A DNA stretch of 64,000 bases from GCA-2748575 sp965222725. GTDB lineage: Bacteria > Pseudomonadota > Gammaproteobacteria > Pseudomonadales > Ketobacteraceae. Below are positions 28,800 to 37,063 of this stretch, one piece after another. The notes beneath the pieces were generated by a model. That model saw nothing but the letters and a program-made list of their open reading frames with translations. It had not been told where the DNA came from and did no database searches. Where the stretch lies: the NCBI GenBank assembly GCA_965222725.1, contig OZ244969.1:4526001-4590000 (forward strand), read 5' to 3'. The position numbers were made by a program, and so were the translations under genes. Positions within the stretch are counted from its first letter, which is position 1. Each line of letters starts with the position of its first letter.

Positions 28800-29528
28800 A
28801 TGAGCCACACCCCGGAAGACATCAACGCCCTGAACGACCAACTGGCCGATAAATCGCCTCAGGAGATCATCAGCGAAGCCCTGGATCGCTTCGATAATAT
28901 CGCGATTTCCTTCAGTGGCGCAGAGGATGTGGTGCTTGTTGATATGGCTGCCAAATCCGGCAAGCCCTTCCGTGTATTCACACTGGACACCGGTCGTCTC
29001 CATCCTGAAACCTACCGTTTCCTGGACAAGGTTCGCGAACACTACGGGATCAAGCTGGAAGTCACCTTCCCTGACCCGGCTGCCATCGAGCAGATGGTCA
29101 ATGAAAAAGGCCTGTTCAGCTTCTACCAGGACGACCATAAAGAGTGCTGTGCGATTCGCAAGGTTGGCCCTCTGCGCAAAAAATTGTCTACACTGAGCGC
29201 CTGGGTTACCGGCCAGCGTAAAGACCAGAGCCCTGGCACCCGTGTCGCCATTCCCACGGTTCAGATCGATGGCGCCTTCTCAACCGACACCAACCAGCTG
29301 ATCAAATTCAACCCGCTGGCTGAATGGTCCTCGGAGCAGGTCTGGAACTATATCCGCAGCAACGATGTCCCCTATAATGAGCTGCACGAAAAAGGCTTTA
29401 TCAGCATCGGCTGTGAGCCATGCACCCGCCCCGTTCTGCCCAACCAGCATGAACGTGAAGGCCGCTGGTGGTGGGAAGAAGCCACCCAGAAAGAATGTGG
29501 CCTGCACGCCACTAACGTACAGAAGTAA
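28800..29528 (+). CDS. cysH: Assimilatory adenylyl-sulfate (APS) reductase, [4Fe-4S] type
   Basis: Reduces activated sulfate to sulfite. The 242-residue protein has the PP-loop region FSGAEDVVLVDMAA and the C-terminal catalytic Cys233 in KECGLH. It also carries CysCys at 116-117 (HKECCAIRKV) and CxxC at 205-208 (GCEPCTRP). These four cysteines hold the [4Fe-4S] cluster of APS reductases and are absent from E. coli-type PAPS reductase, so the substrate is probably APS. ATG 28800 has GAGGAG about seven bases upstream; a TTG further up is not needed. The thioredoxin-like gene follows by 17 bp. Confidence 0.95.
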   Translation: MSHTPEDINALNDQLADKSPQEIISEALDRFDNIAISFSGAEDVVLVDMAAKSGKPFRVFTLDTGRLHPETYRFLDKVREHYGIKLEVTFPDPAAIEQMVNEKGLFSFYQDDHKECCAIRKVGPLRKKLSTLSAWVTGQRKDQSPGTRVAIPTVQIDGAFSTDTNQLIKFNPLAEWSSEQVWNYIRSNDVPYNELHEKGFISIGCEPCTRPVLPNQHEREGRWWWEEATQKECGLHATNVQK

Positions 29529-29545
29529 CAACTTCAGGAGTCATT

Positions 29546-29881
29546 ATGAAAATCACGTTCGTCAAAAAGATCCTTGCCGACGGTTCCCCCTGCCGTAAAT
29601 GTGGCGACGTTATCGGTCGTCTGGAAGAATCCGGCCAGATGGAGCGGATCGATGAGATTCTGGTAGCGGACGAACGTGACCCCAGCAGCCCTGGCATGCT
29701 GCTGGCGGCTGAGCATCAGGTGGATCGCGCGCCTTTCTTTGTGGTTGAGCAGGATGACGGCACCATCAAGGTGTACACGGTGTATTTCAAATTCGTAAAA
29801 GAAGTATTGGAACAAACCACCGAAGAGAAAGACGAGCTGAAGGAAATCATGGATCAGAACCCGGATCTGGATTTTCTCTGA
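29546..29881 (+). CDS. Thioredoxin-like protein with CRKC motif, linked to cysH
   Basis: A 111-residue soluble protein. KILADGSPCRKCGDVIGRLE near the N-terminus holds a CxxC pair (Cys16, Cys19) at a thioredoxin/glutaredoxin-like position, followed by a short fold and an acidic tail. I do not recognise a named family. Its place 17 bp after cysH, with an independent ribosome-binding site (CAGGAG), and before the cysB terminator suggests a redox partner for the APS reductase, which needs a dithiol donor. This is an inference; the same neighbour order occurs in Pseudomonas as I recall it. Confidence 0.75.
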   Translation: MKITFVKKILADGSPCRKCGDVIGRLEESGQMERIDEILVADERDPSSPGMLLAAEHQVDRAPFFVVEQDDGTIKVYTVYFKFVKEVLEQTTEEKDELKEIMDQNPDLDFL

Positions 29882-29916
29882 GCCTGAAACGCTCTTGAAA
29901 CCAGCACCAAAAAAAA

Positions 29917-29947
29917 GCCATAACTACGAGTGAGTTATGGCTTTTTT
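29917..29947. terminator. Strong bidirectional terminator between cysH unit and cysB
   Basis: Perfect stem GCCATAACT/AGTTATGGC (29917-29925 and 29933-29941) with a 7-nt loop, preceded by eight A and followed by six T. It serves both the cysH unit and the convergent cysB gene, whose stop is at 30002. Confidence 0.92.
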
Positions 29948-30001
29948 GGCTGAGGAGTTTTTTCGGCGCCCTGCCCCGGGCAAAACACCGGAATCGTTAC
30001 A

Positions 30002-30973
30002 TCAAAAGGTCGGCAGGTCGATGTGGCTGAACAGCTCATCCAGCTCGTGCCGGGTATGCCTTTCAACCGCCTCGTTAACCACTTCTTTCTTGAGGTGCGG
30101 TGCAAACTGCTCAATAAAGTCATACATATAGCCCCGCAGGAAGGTGCCTTTGCGGAAGCCAATCTTGGTAACACTGGGCTCAAACAGGTGGCTGGCGTCC
30201 AGGGCTACCAGGTCCGGATCGTCCGGATCACAGGCCATTTTGGCAACAATGCCCACACCCAGACCCAGTTTCACATAGGTTTTGATGACATCCGCATCGG
30301 CCGCGGTAAACACCACTTTGGGGGTCAGCCCCTTGGAAAGGAAGGCATCATCCAGCTTGGAACGGCCGGTAAAACCAAAGGTATAGGTAACGATGGGCTG
30401 GCGGGCCACATCCTCCAGCGTTAGCTGGGAAACCTGAGCCAGCGGATGGTTGCGCGGTACAATCACTGCACGATTCCACTTGTAACAGGGCATCATGATC
30501 AGGTCGCCGAACAGCTCAAGAGCCTCGGTGGCGATGGCAAAATCCACGGTACCGTCGGCTGCCATTTCCGATATCTGGATAGGTGTTCCCTGGTGCATAT
30601 GCAGGGAAACTTCGGGGTATTTTTCGATAAAGCCTTCAATGACTTTGGGTAGCGCATAGCGCGCCTGGGTATGAGTCGTCGCCAGGGACAGGCTGCCTTT
30701 ATGTTCGTCACTGTATTCCTGGGCAACCTGCTTGATACTGTCTACTTTGCGAAGAATTTCGCCGGCAATTTTGAGGATGGCCTCGCCGGCCGGGGTAACG
30801 CGGGTGAGATGTTTACCGGAGCGGGCAAAAATCTCAACCCCCAGCTCGTCTTCCAGAAGACGTATTTGTTTACTGATGCCGGGCTGGGATGTGTAAAGGC
30901 TTTGCGCTGTCACCGAAACATTCAGATCATGCCGCGCGACTTCCCAAATGTAGCGCAGTTGTTGCAGCTTCAT
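30002..30973 (-). CDS. cysB: LysR-type master regulator of cysteine synthesis
   Basis: DNA-binding activator of sulfate assimilation genes that responds to N-acetylserine. The N-terminal winged helix-turn-helix (KLQQLRYIWEVARHDLNVS, SQPGISKQIRLLEDELGV) and effector domain (LATTHTQARYALPKVIEGF, GTVDFAIATEAL) are typical; 323 residues is the usual CysB length. Its neighbours are an APS reductase gene and a predicted sulfite exporter, and cysI lies 11 kb away. Palindromes at 31048-31059 and 31091-31104 in its upstream region may take part in autoregulation. Identification over Cbl is favoured by synteny with cysH and thrH. Confidence 0.93.
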   Translation of the reverse strand: MKLQQLRYIWEVARHDLNVSVTAQSLYTSQPGISKQIRLLEDELGVEIFARSGKHLTRVTPAGEAILKIAGEILRKVDSIKQVAQEYSDEHKGSLSLATTHTQARYALPKVIEGFIEKYPEVSLHMHQGTPIQISEMAADGTVDFAIATEALELFGDLIMMPCYKWNRAVIVPRNHPLAQVSQLTLEDVARQPIVTYTFGFTGRSKLDDAFLSKGLTPKVVFTAADADVIKTYVKLGLGVGIVAKMACDPDDPDLVALDASHLFEPSVTKIGFRKGTFLRGYMYDFIEQFAPHLKKEVVNEAVERHTRHELDELFSHIDLPTF

Positions 30974-31047
30974 AAGCTCTTCCCCTACTAGGTTATACGT
31001 ACCTGGTATAAAAATATGAAAAAATATTACTTTGCAGAATAGGTCAG

Positions 31048-31059
31048 AATCTATAGATT
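31048..31059. promoter_or_regulatory. 12-bp perfect palindrome upstream of cysB
   Basis: AATCTATAGATT is a perfect palindrome 75 bp upstream of the cysB start, within an AT-rich divergent region shared with the TauE/SafE gene. It may be an operator; the binding protein is not known. Confidence 0.35.
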
Positions 31060-31090
31060 TACCAACCGCTAACCTAAATTTTTTTTATTT

Positions 31091-31104
31091 TTCGCATTTG
31101 CGAA
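31091..31104. promoter_or_regulatory. Inverted repeat between cysB and the sulfite exporter gene
   Basis: TTCGCA TT TGCGAA: six-base arms around two bases, in the middle of the 277-bp divergent region and about 147 bp before the exporter start. A possible regulator site. Confidence 0.35.
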
Positions 31105-31250
31105 CAGTTAACAATATAGACCGTTTTTTACAGGGCCGAAAATGCAATTTTTATAAGTTAAGCCTGCGAATTCGTTAGCTTTTCCTGCCATCCCCTGAAC
31201 ACGTCTCAAAGCCAACACTAACCAGAAAATGAGAATAGTGAAACTGTAGT

Positions 31251-32039
31251 ATGGATTTTGTTTTGTACATATTAGCAGGTGCCGCCGTGGGGTTTGCGGT
31301 GGGCCTGACCGGGGTCGGCGGCGGCTCACTGATGACGCCGATATTACTGCTCTTCGGATTTCCCCCTCACATCGCCGTCGGCACCGACCTCCTTTACGCG
31401 GCTGTCACCAAATCCGGTGGCGTATTCCTTCACAGACGGCAGGGCACCATTCGCTGGCGTATCGTCACCCTGCTATTAATGGGCAGCCTGCCTGCTTCAG
31501 CCATTACGGCCCTGCTCCTGAAAAACGTTTTTGGCGATCCCGATTCCTATAAACATATTCTGACCACCAGTCTGGGGGTCATGCTGATTGTGACCTCCAT
31601 GGTACTGGTATTCAAAAAACGGCTGGTAGCCGGCGCGCTGAGTGAAGGCGAAGGCGGCGGCACTCTGGGTTTTGTTCGCACCCATGCCGGTTTCTTTACC
31701 TTTAGTATGGGTATTGCGCTGGGCGCACTGGTAACCCTGTCGTCTGTGGGGGCCGGCGCTTTTGGGGCGGCTGTCTTGCTGGTGCTCTACCCCCGCTTAC
31801 CGGCGCTGAATGTTATCGGCACGGACCTGGCCCACGCAGTACCACTGACGCTGGTTGCCGGGCTCTTCCATCTATATCTGGGGAACGTGGATTTTATGCT
31901 GTTGGGGGCATTATTGATCGGTTCGCTGCCGGCCATCTGGGTGGGAACCCGTATTGGATCTCGTCTGCCGGATAATGTGCTGCACCCGATTCTGGTGAGT
32001 ATCCTGATGGCTCTGGGTGTGAAATATGCGTTTTTCTGA
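31251..32039 (+). CDS. TauE/SafE-family membrane exporter, probably of sulfite or sulfonate
   Basis: Integral membrane protein of 262 residues with about eight hydrophobic helices and the two glycine-rich repeats of the family: GFAVGLTGVGGGSLMTPILL with AVGTDLLYAA, and LSSVGAGAFGAAVLL with VIGTDLAHAV. Family members export sulfite, sulfoacetate or related organosulfur anions. Divergent transcription from cysB supports a role in relieving sulfite excess. The ribosome-binding site is weak; an AATAG element lies 12 bp before the ATG. The substrate remains an inference from family and context. Confidence 0.85.
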   Translation: MDFVLYILAGAAVGFAVGLTGVGGGSLMTPILLLFGFPPHIAVGTDLLYAAVTKSGGVFLHRRQGTIRWRIVTLLLMGSLPASAITALLLKNVFGDPDSYKHILTTSLGVMLIVTSMVLVFKKRLVAGALSEGEGGGTLGFVRTHAGFFTFSMGIALGALVTLSSVGAGAFGAAVLLVLYPRLPALNVIGTDLAHAVPLTLVAGLFHLYLGNVDFMLLGALLIGSLPAIWVGTRIGSRLPDNVLHPILVSILMALGVKYAFF

Positions 32040-32070
32040 GAGACCTGGGGCCAGTCAACAATAACAGCAT

Positions 32071-32640
32071 CTAACCTGCAAAGCGGCTGCTCAGACCAAG
32101 GCGGCTGGTTTGGGTGGGGATCAGATACACCGGAATCTGGGAAAGCTGCAGCACTTTGGATGCCACGGAACCGATTGAGGTAAAACTGTTCTGCGCCTTG
32201 TTGCTGCCGTGAGAGCCAATCACTATCAGGTCTGCGTTCAGGCGCTGGGATTCACTCAGGATCACATCCGGCGCTTTACCCGCCAGCACCCTGACATCCG
32301 CCAACCAGTCGCGGCTGCCCTCAAAATCAATAAAATCGTCCTCGAAAGCCGCCATCACCTGAAGGCGTATGGTCTCCAGCACATCATCCAGCCCCTGGCT
32401 TTTCAGTGACTGACGGGCATTTTCAGGAACAAAGGCTTCCAGAACAGCATCGGCGAATGGGCTCAGAGGTTCAATGGCGTGGACAACAATTACCTGGGCG
32501 CGGTGACGCTGGGCCAGGTCGCTGACATGCTCCAGGAGATATGGACCGTAAATTCCCAGGTCCGTGGCATAAAGGATTGTTTTTACCATTGTCGTGGCAT
32601 CAACTGCAGACATATCACCCGGTGGCTGGCTGTGAATCAT
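32071..32640 (-). CDS. Universal stress protein (UspA family)
   Basis: One Usp domain: KTILYATDLGIYGPYLLEHV forms the first strand and helix, and VIGSHGSNKAQNSFTSIGSVASKVL is the nucleotide-binding G-2x-G-9x-G(S/T)-type stretch, so ATP binding is likely. The longest reading starts at ATG 32640; the family normally begins at the equivalent of ATG 32589 (MVKTILYAT), and ATG 32613 is also possible. None has a clear ribosome-binding site. It converges on the exporter gene with a 31-bp gap. The role is general stress survival, with no specific hint. Confidence 0.85.
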   Translation of the reverse strand: MIHSQPPGDMSAVDATTMVKTILYATDLGIYGPYLLEHVSDLAQRHRAQVIVVHAIEPLSPFADAVLEAFVPENARQSLKSQGLDDVLETIRLQVMAAFEDDFIDFEGSRDWLADVRVLAGKAPDVILSESQRLNADLIVIGSHGSNKAQNSFTSIGSVASKVLQLSQIPVYLIPTQTSRLGLSSRFAG

Positions 32641-32725
32641 TTGATCATAAATTCAGCATAGCAGCTGACACCTGATTTTCCCTGTCAATTACAAAAAAAT
32701 CACTTTTTATTATTTTACAGTGAGT

Positions 32726-32750
32726 TAAATGGCTTACTTAAAGCCATTTA
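32726..32750. repeat. Perfect 10-bp stem in the 32641-32941 gap
   Basis: TAAATGGCTT and AAGCCATTTA pair perfectly around ACTTA. No T-tract follows. It lies upstream of the exported-protein gene and upstream of the Usp gene on the other strand. The rest of this 300-bp AT-rich gap shows only the element at 32866. Confidence 0.5.
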
Positions 32751-32865
32751 TTGCCTGAAAAAGCCTCTGGTTATAAGCATAGCTGTTTATATTTTAAGCA
32801 GAAGACGTGCCAATATTTTCGTAAATATTTCTTAATACGAACCGTTACGCAACTCTAATATTTGA

Positions 32866-32878
32866 CAATAGAAGTCTA
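32866..32878 (+). promoter_or_regulatory. CAATAGAAGTCTA element upstream of the exported-protein gene
   Basis: This 13-mer is identical to one directly before cysI (42035-42047). It contains the inverted repeat TAGA-AG-TCTA and ends 63 bp before the gene start. Confidence 0.4.
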
Positions 32879-32941
32879 CAGCCAGCATGGCTAATATTTA
32901 CTCAACGACTCGCAGTAAACCCCGTTTTGAGCCGCAGAAGT

Positions 32942-33370
32942 ATGAACCGACTAGCTGACATCACAATTAAATGCCTACTCTCCTCCGGCTTTGCGCTGGG
33001 CCTGGCGATCATGAGCCTCTTCAGTACCGCGGCTCAGGCCAATGACTGGAACTATGGCTTCCAGAATCCGGGCATCGACAGCTTCGAAAAACGTGCGGTT
33101 ACCACCCTGATGACCTTTGAAGTATCCGCGGCCACCGGCAGCTTTAACAATGACAGCCTGGATATCAGCGCTTCTTTCAAAGGCATTGCCTTTAAACCCG
33201 CCAAAAGCAAGCTGGCCTACACCGAGTTTACCAAGGATTTTCAACTGAACGCGGCGCTGCGTGCGCTGGACTTCAGCGATGAGATCCGTGCCCGCTGTCA
33301 GCTGTCCCCGCAGAAGATGCTGGATAACATGATTATCAACGGTGGCGTTGGCTTTAACCTGAACTGGTAA
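32942..33370 (+). CDS. Small exported protein of unknown function
   Basis: 142 residues with a clear Sec signal peptide (hydrophobic SSGFALGLAIMSLFS, cleavage near TAAQA-ND). The mature part of about 110 residues is rich in short polar stretches (NNDSLDISASFKGIAFKPAKSK) and ends in a hydrophobic-aromatic NGGVGFNLNW, like a beta-strand protein. It has one Cys. I recognise no family. ATG 32942 is chosen; the TTG five codons earlier has no support. The stop abuts the stop of the convergent nucleotidase gene with no base between. It shares an upstream element with cysI, so a sulfur link is conceivable. Confidence 0.7.
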   Translation: MNRLADITIKCLLSSGFALGLAIMSLFSTAAQANDWNYGFQNPGIDSFEKRAVTTLMTFEVSAATGSFNNDSLDISASFKGIAFKPAKSKLAYTEFTKDFQLNAALRALDFSDEIRARCQLSPQKMLDNMIINGGVGFNLNW

Positions 33371-34279
33371 TCAGCCCTTTCCCTCATTAGCCACACCATG
33401 CAGCACATGCCCTGCCGCCACATGCTCACTGGCCGACAGGCAATGACCTTCCTGATCATCAAAGAACACATCCGCGCCAAACGCCTTTAAAAAGGGACCT
33501 TTCGCCAGACCACCCAGAAACAGGGATTCATCGATCCGGATATTCCAGTCCCGCAGGGTACGCACTACCCGTTCGTGGGCTGGTGCCGATCGGGCGGTAA
33601 CCAGTGCGGTGCGGATCGGGCAAAGATCGCCATTGGTAAATTCCGACTGGATAGCGTGCAATGCCTGCAAAAAAGCCTTGAAAGGCCCACCTCTCATAGG
33701 CTGCCTTGCGGCCGCCCGTTCTGCTTCCGCAAACGCCTGCAGGCCTTTTTCCTGGAATACCCGCTCGGAGTCATCGGAGAACAACACCGAATCACCATCA
33801 AAAGCTATACGCAGCAGATCTTCATCGCCTGTTTGCTTGGGACTGGGCAGGATACTGGCAGCCGCATAACCCAGGGATAAAGCCTGACGCACATCTCCCG
33901 GGTTAGTGGACAGGAACAAATGAGCATTAAAGGAAGACACATAGCGATAGGGACTTTCGCCACCACAGAACGCGGCCCGGGTGATCGGCAGCTGGTAGTG
34001 CTCGATACTGTTGAATACCCGCAAACCGGTATCAGCAGAGTTGCGCGACAGCAGAATCACCTCAACCCGCTGATTGCCCATAAGCTCATTCAGGTGCAGC
34101 AGTTTTTTTACCAGTCCGAAGGCATCCCCGGGCTCCAGGGTTTTATCTTCGTTTTCCGCCTGAAACTGGTGGTAGGCATCCAGACCCTGCTCCCTGAATA
34201 CCCGGTCACTCTCGCTGAGATCAAACAGGGCACTGGAAGATGTGGCGATCACCAATTTATTGTCAAAATTTACAGGCAT
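33371..34279 (-). CDS. Cytosolic 5'-nucleotidase, cN-I type
   Basis: 302-residue member of the 5'-nucleotidase family related to vertebrate cN-I. Family-specific stretches are KLVIATSSSALFDLSESDRVF at the start, VEVILLSRNSADTGLRVF, AFDGDSVLFSDDSERVFQEKG (the HAD-like aspartate region) and FFDDQEGHC at the end. It would hydrolyse nucleoside monophosphates, AMP in the best-studied members. No signal peptide, so it acts in the cytoplasm. It stands alone between convergent and divergent neighbours. Confidence 0.88.
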   Translation of the reverse strand: MPVNFDNKLVIATSSSALFDLSESDRVFREQGLDAYHQFQAENEDKTLEPGDAFGLVKKLLHLNELMGNQRVEVILLSRNSADTGLRVFNSIEHYQLPITRAAFCGGESPYRYVSSFNAHLFLSTNPGDVRQALSLGYAAASILPSPKQTGDEDLLRIAFDGDSVLFSDDSERVFQEKGLQAFAEAERAAARQPMRGGPFKAFLQALHAIQSEFTNGDLCPIRTALVTARSAPAHERVVRTLRDWNIRIDESLFLGGLAKGPFLKAFGADVFFDDQEGHCLSASEHVAAGHVLHGVANEGKG

Positions 34280-34461
34280 GCTTCACCTTGAATTAGCCGG
34301 TTGCGTTACCCGTTCATTATTAACGGAAAGCGTAAACATCTCAAAAACTTATTCATTCCGTGTCAGTATTCATATCGCCCGGGTTGGTGTGTACCGCTCA
34401 GGGCAAATCGGGTAGAATCCCGCCCTTGATGTCGGATGAATTACTTTAGGATCCCAATCTC

Positions 34462-35529
34462 ATGTCAGAGCGTATAGACAATCTTCACGTACAGTCGCAA
34501 CAGGTACTCATCACACCTGCTGAACTGAAAAAAGACATCCCTCTCACCGATGCCGCCCGGGATACCGTTATTTCCGGCCGCCAAACAGTGATGGATATTC
34601 TTGATCGCAAGGATCACCGCCTGTTTCTGGTCGTTGGCCCCTGCTCCATCCACGACGTTGAAGCCGCCAAGGATTACGCCCGTCGCCTCAAGCAACTGGC
34701 GGATGAAGTCTCTGACACCCTGTGCCTGGTAATGCGTGTCTATTTTGAAAAGCCCCGCACCACCACCGGCTGGAAAGGTCTGATCAATGACCCCCATATC
34801 AATGACACCTTCAAAATCGAAGAAGGCCTGCACATTGCCCGTCAGCTGCTGGTGGATTTGTCAGAGATAGGTCTGCCGCTGGCCACCGAAGCACTGGATC
34901 CCATTTCGCCCCAGTACCTGTCGGAACTGATCAGCTGGTTCGCCATCGGCGCCAGAACCACCGAATCCCAGACTCACCGGGAAATGTCCAGTGGCCTGTC
35001 CAGCGCCGTGGGCTTCAAAAACGGTACTGACGGCAGCCTGGATGTGGCCACCAACGCCCTGCTTTCCGTGTTGAGCCCGCACAGTTTTCTGGGCATTAAT
35101 CAGGAAGGCCAGGTATCCATTATCAACACCACCGGCAACCCCTACGGCCACATCGTATTACGCGGCGGCAACGGCAAGCCCAATTACGATTCAGTGAACG
35201 TGGCCCTGGCAGAAAAAGCCCTGGAAAAAGCCGGCGCTTCCAAGAACATCATGGTGGACTGCAGCCACGCCAACTCCAACAAGGATCCGGCACTGCAGGC
35301 ACTGGTGATGGAAAACGTCACCAACCAGATTCTGGAAGGCAACCAGTCCATTATCGGTCTGATGGTGGAAAGTAACCTGAAATGGGGCAACCAGAAAATC
35401 CCGGCCAACCTGGACGACCTTGAATACGGCGTGTCCATTACCGATGCCTGTATCGACTGGGAAACCACCGAAAAAAGCATTCGTGATATGCGCAACAAGC
35501 TGAAGGATGTGTTGCCCAAACGCAGCTGA
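34462..35529 (+). CDS. aroF: 3-deoxy-7-phosphoheptulonate synthase, class I, AroF-like
   Basis: First step of the shikimate pathway, condensing PEP with erythrose-4-phosphate. Diagnostic parts are VVGPCSIHDVEAAKDYA, MRVYFEKPRTTTGWKGLI, GARTTESQTHREMSSGLS and SHANSNKD. Of the three E. coli isoenzymes it is closest to AroF by eye (LGINQEGQV, CSHANSNKD, IIGLMVESN), which suggests tyrosine sensitivity, but the allosteric class is not certain. Length 355 is standard. The ATG follows GGATCCCAATCTC, a weak ribosome-binding site; TAGAAT at 34411-34416 is a likely -10 box. A strong terminator follows at 35583. Confidence 0.93.
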   Translation: MSERIDNLHVQSQQVLITPAELKKDIPLTDAARDTVISGRQTVMDILDRKDHRLFLVVGPCSIHDVEAAKDYARRLKQLADEVSDTLCLVMRVYFEKPRTTTGWKGLINDPHINDTFKIEEGLHIARQLLVDLSEIGLPLATEALDPISPQYLSELISWFAIGARTTESQTHREMSSGLSSAVGFKNGTDGSLDVATNALLSVLSPHSFLGINQEGQVSIINTTGNPYGHIVLRGGNGKPNYDSVNVALAEKALEKAGASKNIMVDCSHANSNKDPALQALVMENVTNQILEGNQSIIGLMVESNLKWGNQKIPANLDDLEYGVSITDACIDWETTEKSIRDMRNKLKDVLPKRS

Positions 35530-35582
35530 TGCTTATCGTCAGGGTTCGGCAACCTTACTCTGACGCTTATCCGACCTGACAG

Positions 35583-35608
35583 AAAAGGCAGCACCCGCTG
35601 CCTTTTTT
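35583..35608 (+). terminator. Intrinsic terminator of the DAHP synthase gene
   Basis: Stem AAAAGGCAGC/GCTGCCTTTT with loop ACCC and six consecutive T, 54 bp past the stop codon. Confidence 0.92.
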
Positions 35609-35653
35609 AATTCCCGCCTGATCAACACCGCCCTTCGCCCTCAATCACTCCAA

Positions 35654-35700
35654 CCCCTAATTCAGCGCAGCCCCTAATTCAGCCCAAACCATAGTTCAGC
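35654..35700. repeat. 17-bp imperfect direct repeat, nearly three copies
   Basis: CCCCTAATTCAGC recurs at 35654 and 35671, and a diverged copy ending TAGTTCAGC follows at 35688-35700; the period is 17 bp. It lies between the terminator and the next gene. It could be a regulator-binding array or slippage; the copies are too few and too close for a CRISPR. Confidence 0.6.
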
Positions 35701-35765
35701 CGGACTATTACAAACCCAACAAGCTGCTTTACATTACTGCTATAGAAAAATAACGGGGAGGCCAT

Positions 35766-37025
35766 ATGCAAAAGGAATACGATATCGTGCTCTGGGGCGC
35801 CACAGGATACAGCGGCAGGCCTGCAGCCATTCATCTTAACAAACACTACGCCAGCAAAGGCCTGATCAAACTGGCCATCGCCGGTCGCAACCCGGACAAA
35901 CTACAGAAGCTGAAACAGGAGCTGGGAAACCCGGATATCGGACTCTTTGTCTGCCCGGGTGGCGATGCTGAAGCTGCCCTTAAAGTGGCTGCTGCCACCC
36001 GTGTGGTGTGTTCTGCTGTCGGGCCCGCCGCAAAGCATTCCACTGAAATGGTGGATGCCTGCATAGAGCATGGCACAGACTACTGCGACCTGAGTGGCGA
36101 ACTTCACTGGCTGCGGCGCATGATCGATAGCCGGGAAGACAAAGCCCGCGAGGCCGGTGTACTCATTATCAATGCCTGCGGCATGGATTCCATTCCTTCG
36201 GAATACGGTGTACGCGCCGTGCAAAAAGAAGCATTCAGCAAACATGGCGAATATTGCAGCCAGATCAAAGGCTGTTTCGATCAGGGCAAGATCGCCGTCG
36301 CCGGCGGCAGCTTCGAAAGCGGCAAAGGTGTTATGGAAGCCATGGCGATGGACCCGGCCATGGAAGACATTATCAGCAACCCCTACAGCATTAATCCGCC
36401 CGGGCACCTGCACAACAACCCGCCCTGCCCGGATCTGGAGAAAGTGGTTTACGATCCGGATTTCGGCCAATACATCATGCCGTTTCCCGTGGGTCAGATT
36501 AACGCACGCGTAGTCCGGCGAGCCCATGCCCTGCTGGACTACCCCTATGGAAAGGATTTCACCTATCTGGAATGCAAACTGGCCGGCAACGGCTGGCTGA
36601 AAAAAACCATGGCCCAACTGGAAACCTGGGGTGTGGACCTGTTTGTATCAGCGGATCAGAATTCCTGGTTTGGCCGGTTTCTGATGTCCCTGGGCCCCAA
36701 GGAAGGCAGCGGCCCATCAGACGCGGAGATGGAAAAGAACGGCCCCTACTCGTTTGTGTTTTTTGGCCGAACCCCCAGCGGCGCAGAAATCAAAGCCTAT
36801 GCCTTCAGCCCGCTGGATCCACACCGGGGTACAGCAGCGCTTTTAGGGGATACAGCCTTTTGTGTTGCCACACAACGGAAGCAGCTGTTGCAGCAAGCCG
36901 GCTTCTGGACTCCGGGAACCGCCATCGGTGACCGGCTGGAGGAGCAACTGGAATTGACCGACACCCTGCATTTCGGGATTGGCTCCCACGAAAAAGCCCG
37001 CAATGCTCAACGCGTTGCGGGCTGA
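35766..37025 (+). CDS. Saccharopine-dehydrogenase-family NAD(P)-dependent oxidoreductase
   Basis: A 419-residue protein with an N-terminal Rossmann fold (YDIVLWGATGYSGRPAAIHL, LAIAGRNPDKL) typical of the Sacchrp_dh_NADP family. It is closer to the trans-acting enoyl reductase/hypothetical branch (GTDYCDLSGELHW, NACGMDSIPSEYGV) than to true lysine-pathway enzymes. The substrate is unknown; mycobacterial relatives act on lipids. GGGGAGG lies immediately upstream of the ATG. It is probably transcribed alone, as a terminator and repeats precede it and convergent nfuA follows by 38 bp. Confidence 0.85.
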   Translation: MQKEYDIVLWGATGYSGRPAAIHLNKHYASKGLIKLAIAGRNPDKLQKLKQELGNPDIGLFVCPGGDAEAALKVAAATRVVCSAVGPAAKHSTEMVDACIEHGTDYCDLSGELHWLRRMIDSREDKAREAGVLIINACGMDSIPSEYGVRAVQKEAFSKHGEYCSQIKGCFDQGKIAVAGGSFESGKGVMEAMAMDPAMEDIISNPYSINPPGHLHNNPPCPDLEKVVYDPDFGQYIMPFPVGQINARVVRRAHALLDYPYGKDFTYLECKLAGNGWLKKTMAQLETWGVDLFVSADQNSWFGRFLMSLGPKEGSGPSDAEMEKNGPYSFVFFGRTPSGAEIKAYAFSPLDPHRGTAALLGDTAFCVATQRKQLLQQAGFWTPGTAIGDRLEEQLELTDTLHFGIGSHEKARNAQRVAG

Positions 37026-37063
37026 TCTTCGGATCGGTTAAACGCCTGCCTGCAGGCGTTCGC

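Noticed and set aside
28800..29528. PAPS reductase of the E. coli type
   Set aside because: The CC and CxxC cluster cysteines are all present, which marks the [4Fe-4S] APS reductase group.
35654..35700. Possible CRISPR
   Set aside because: Only about three copies, a 17-bp period with a 4-bp gap, and no cas genes; there is no room for spacers.
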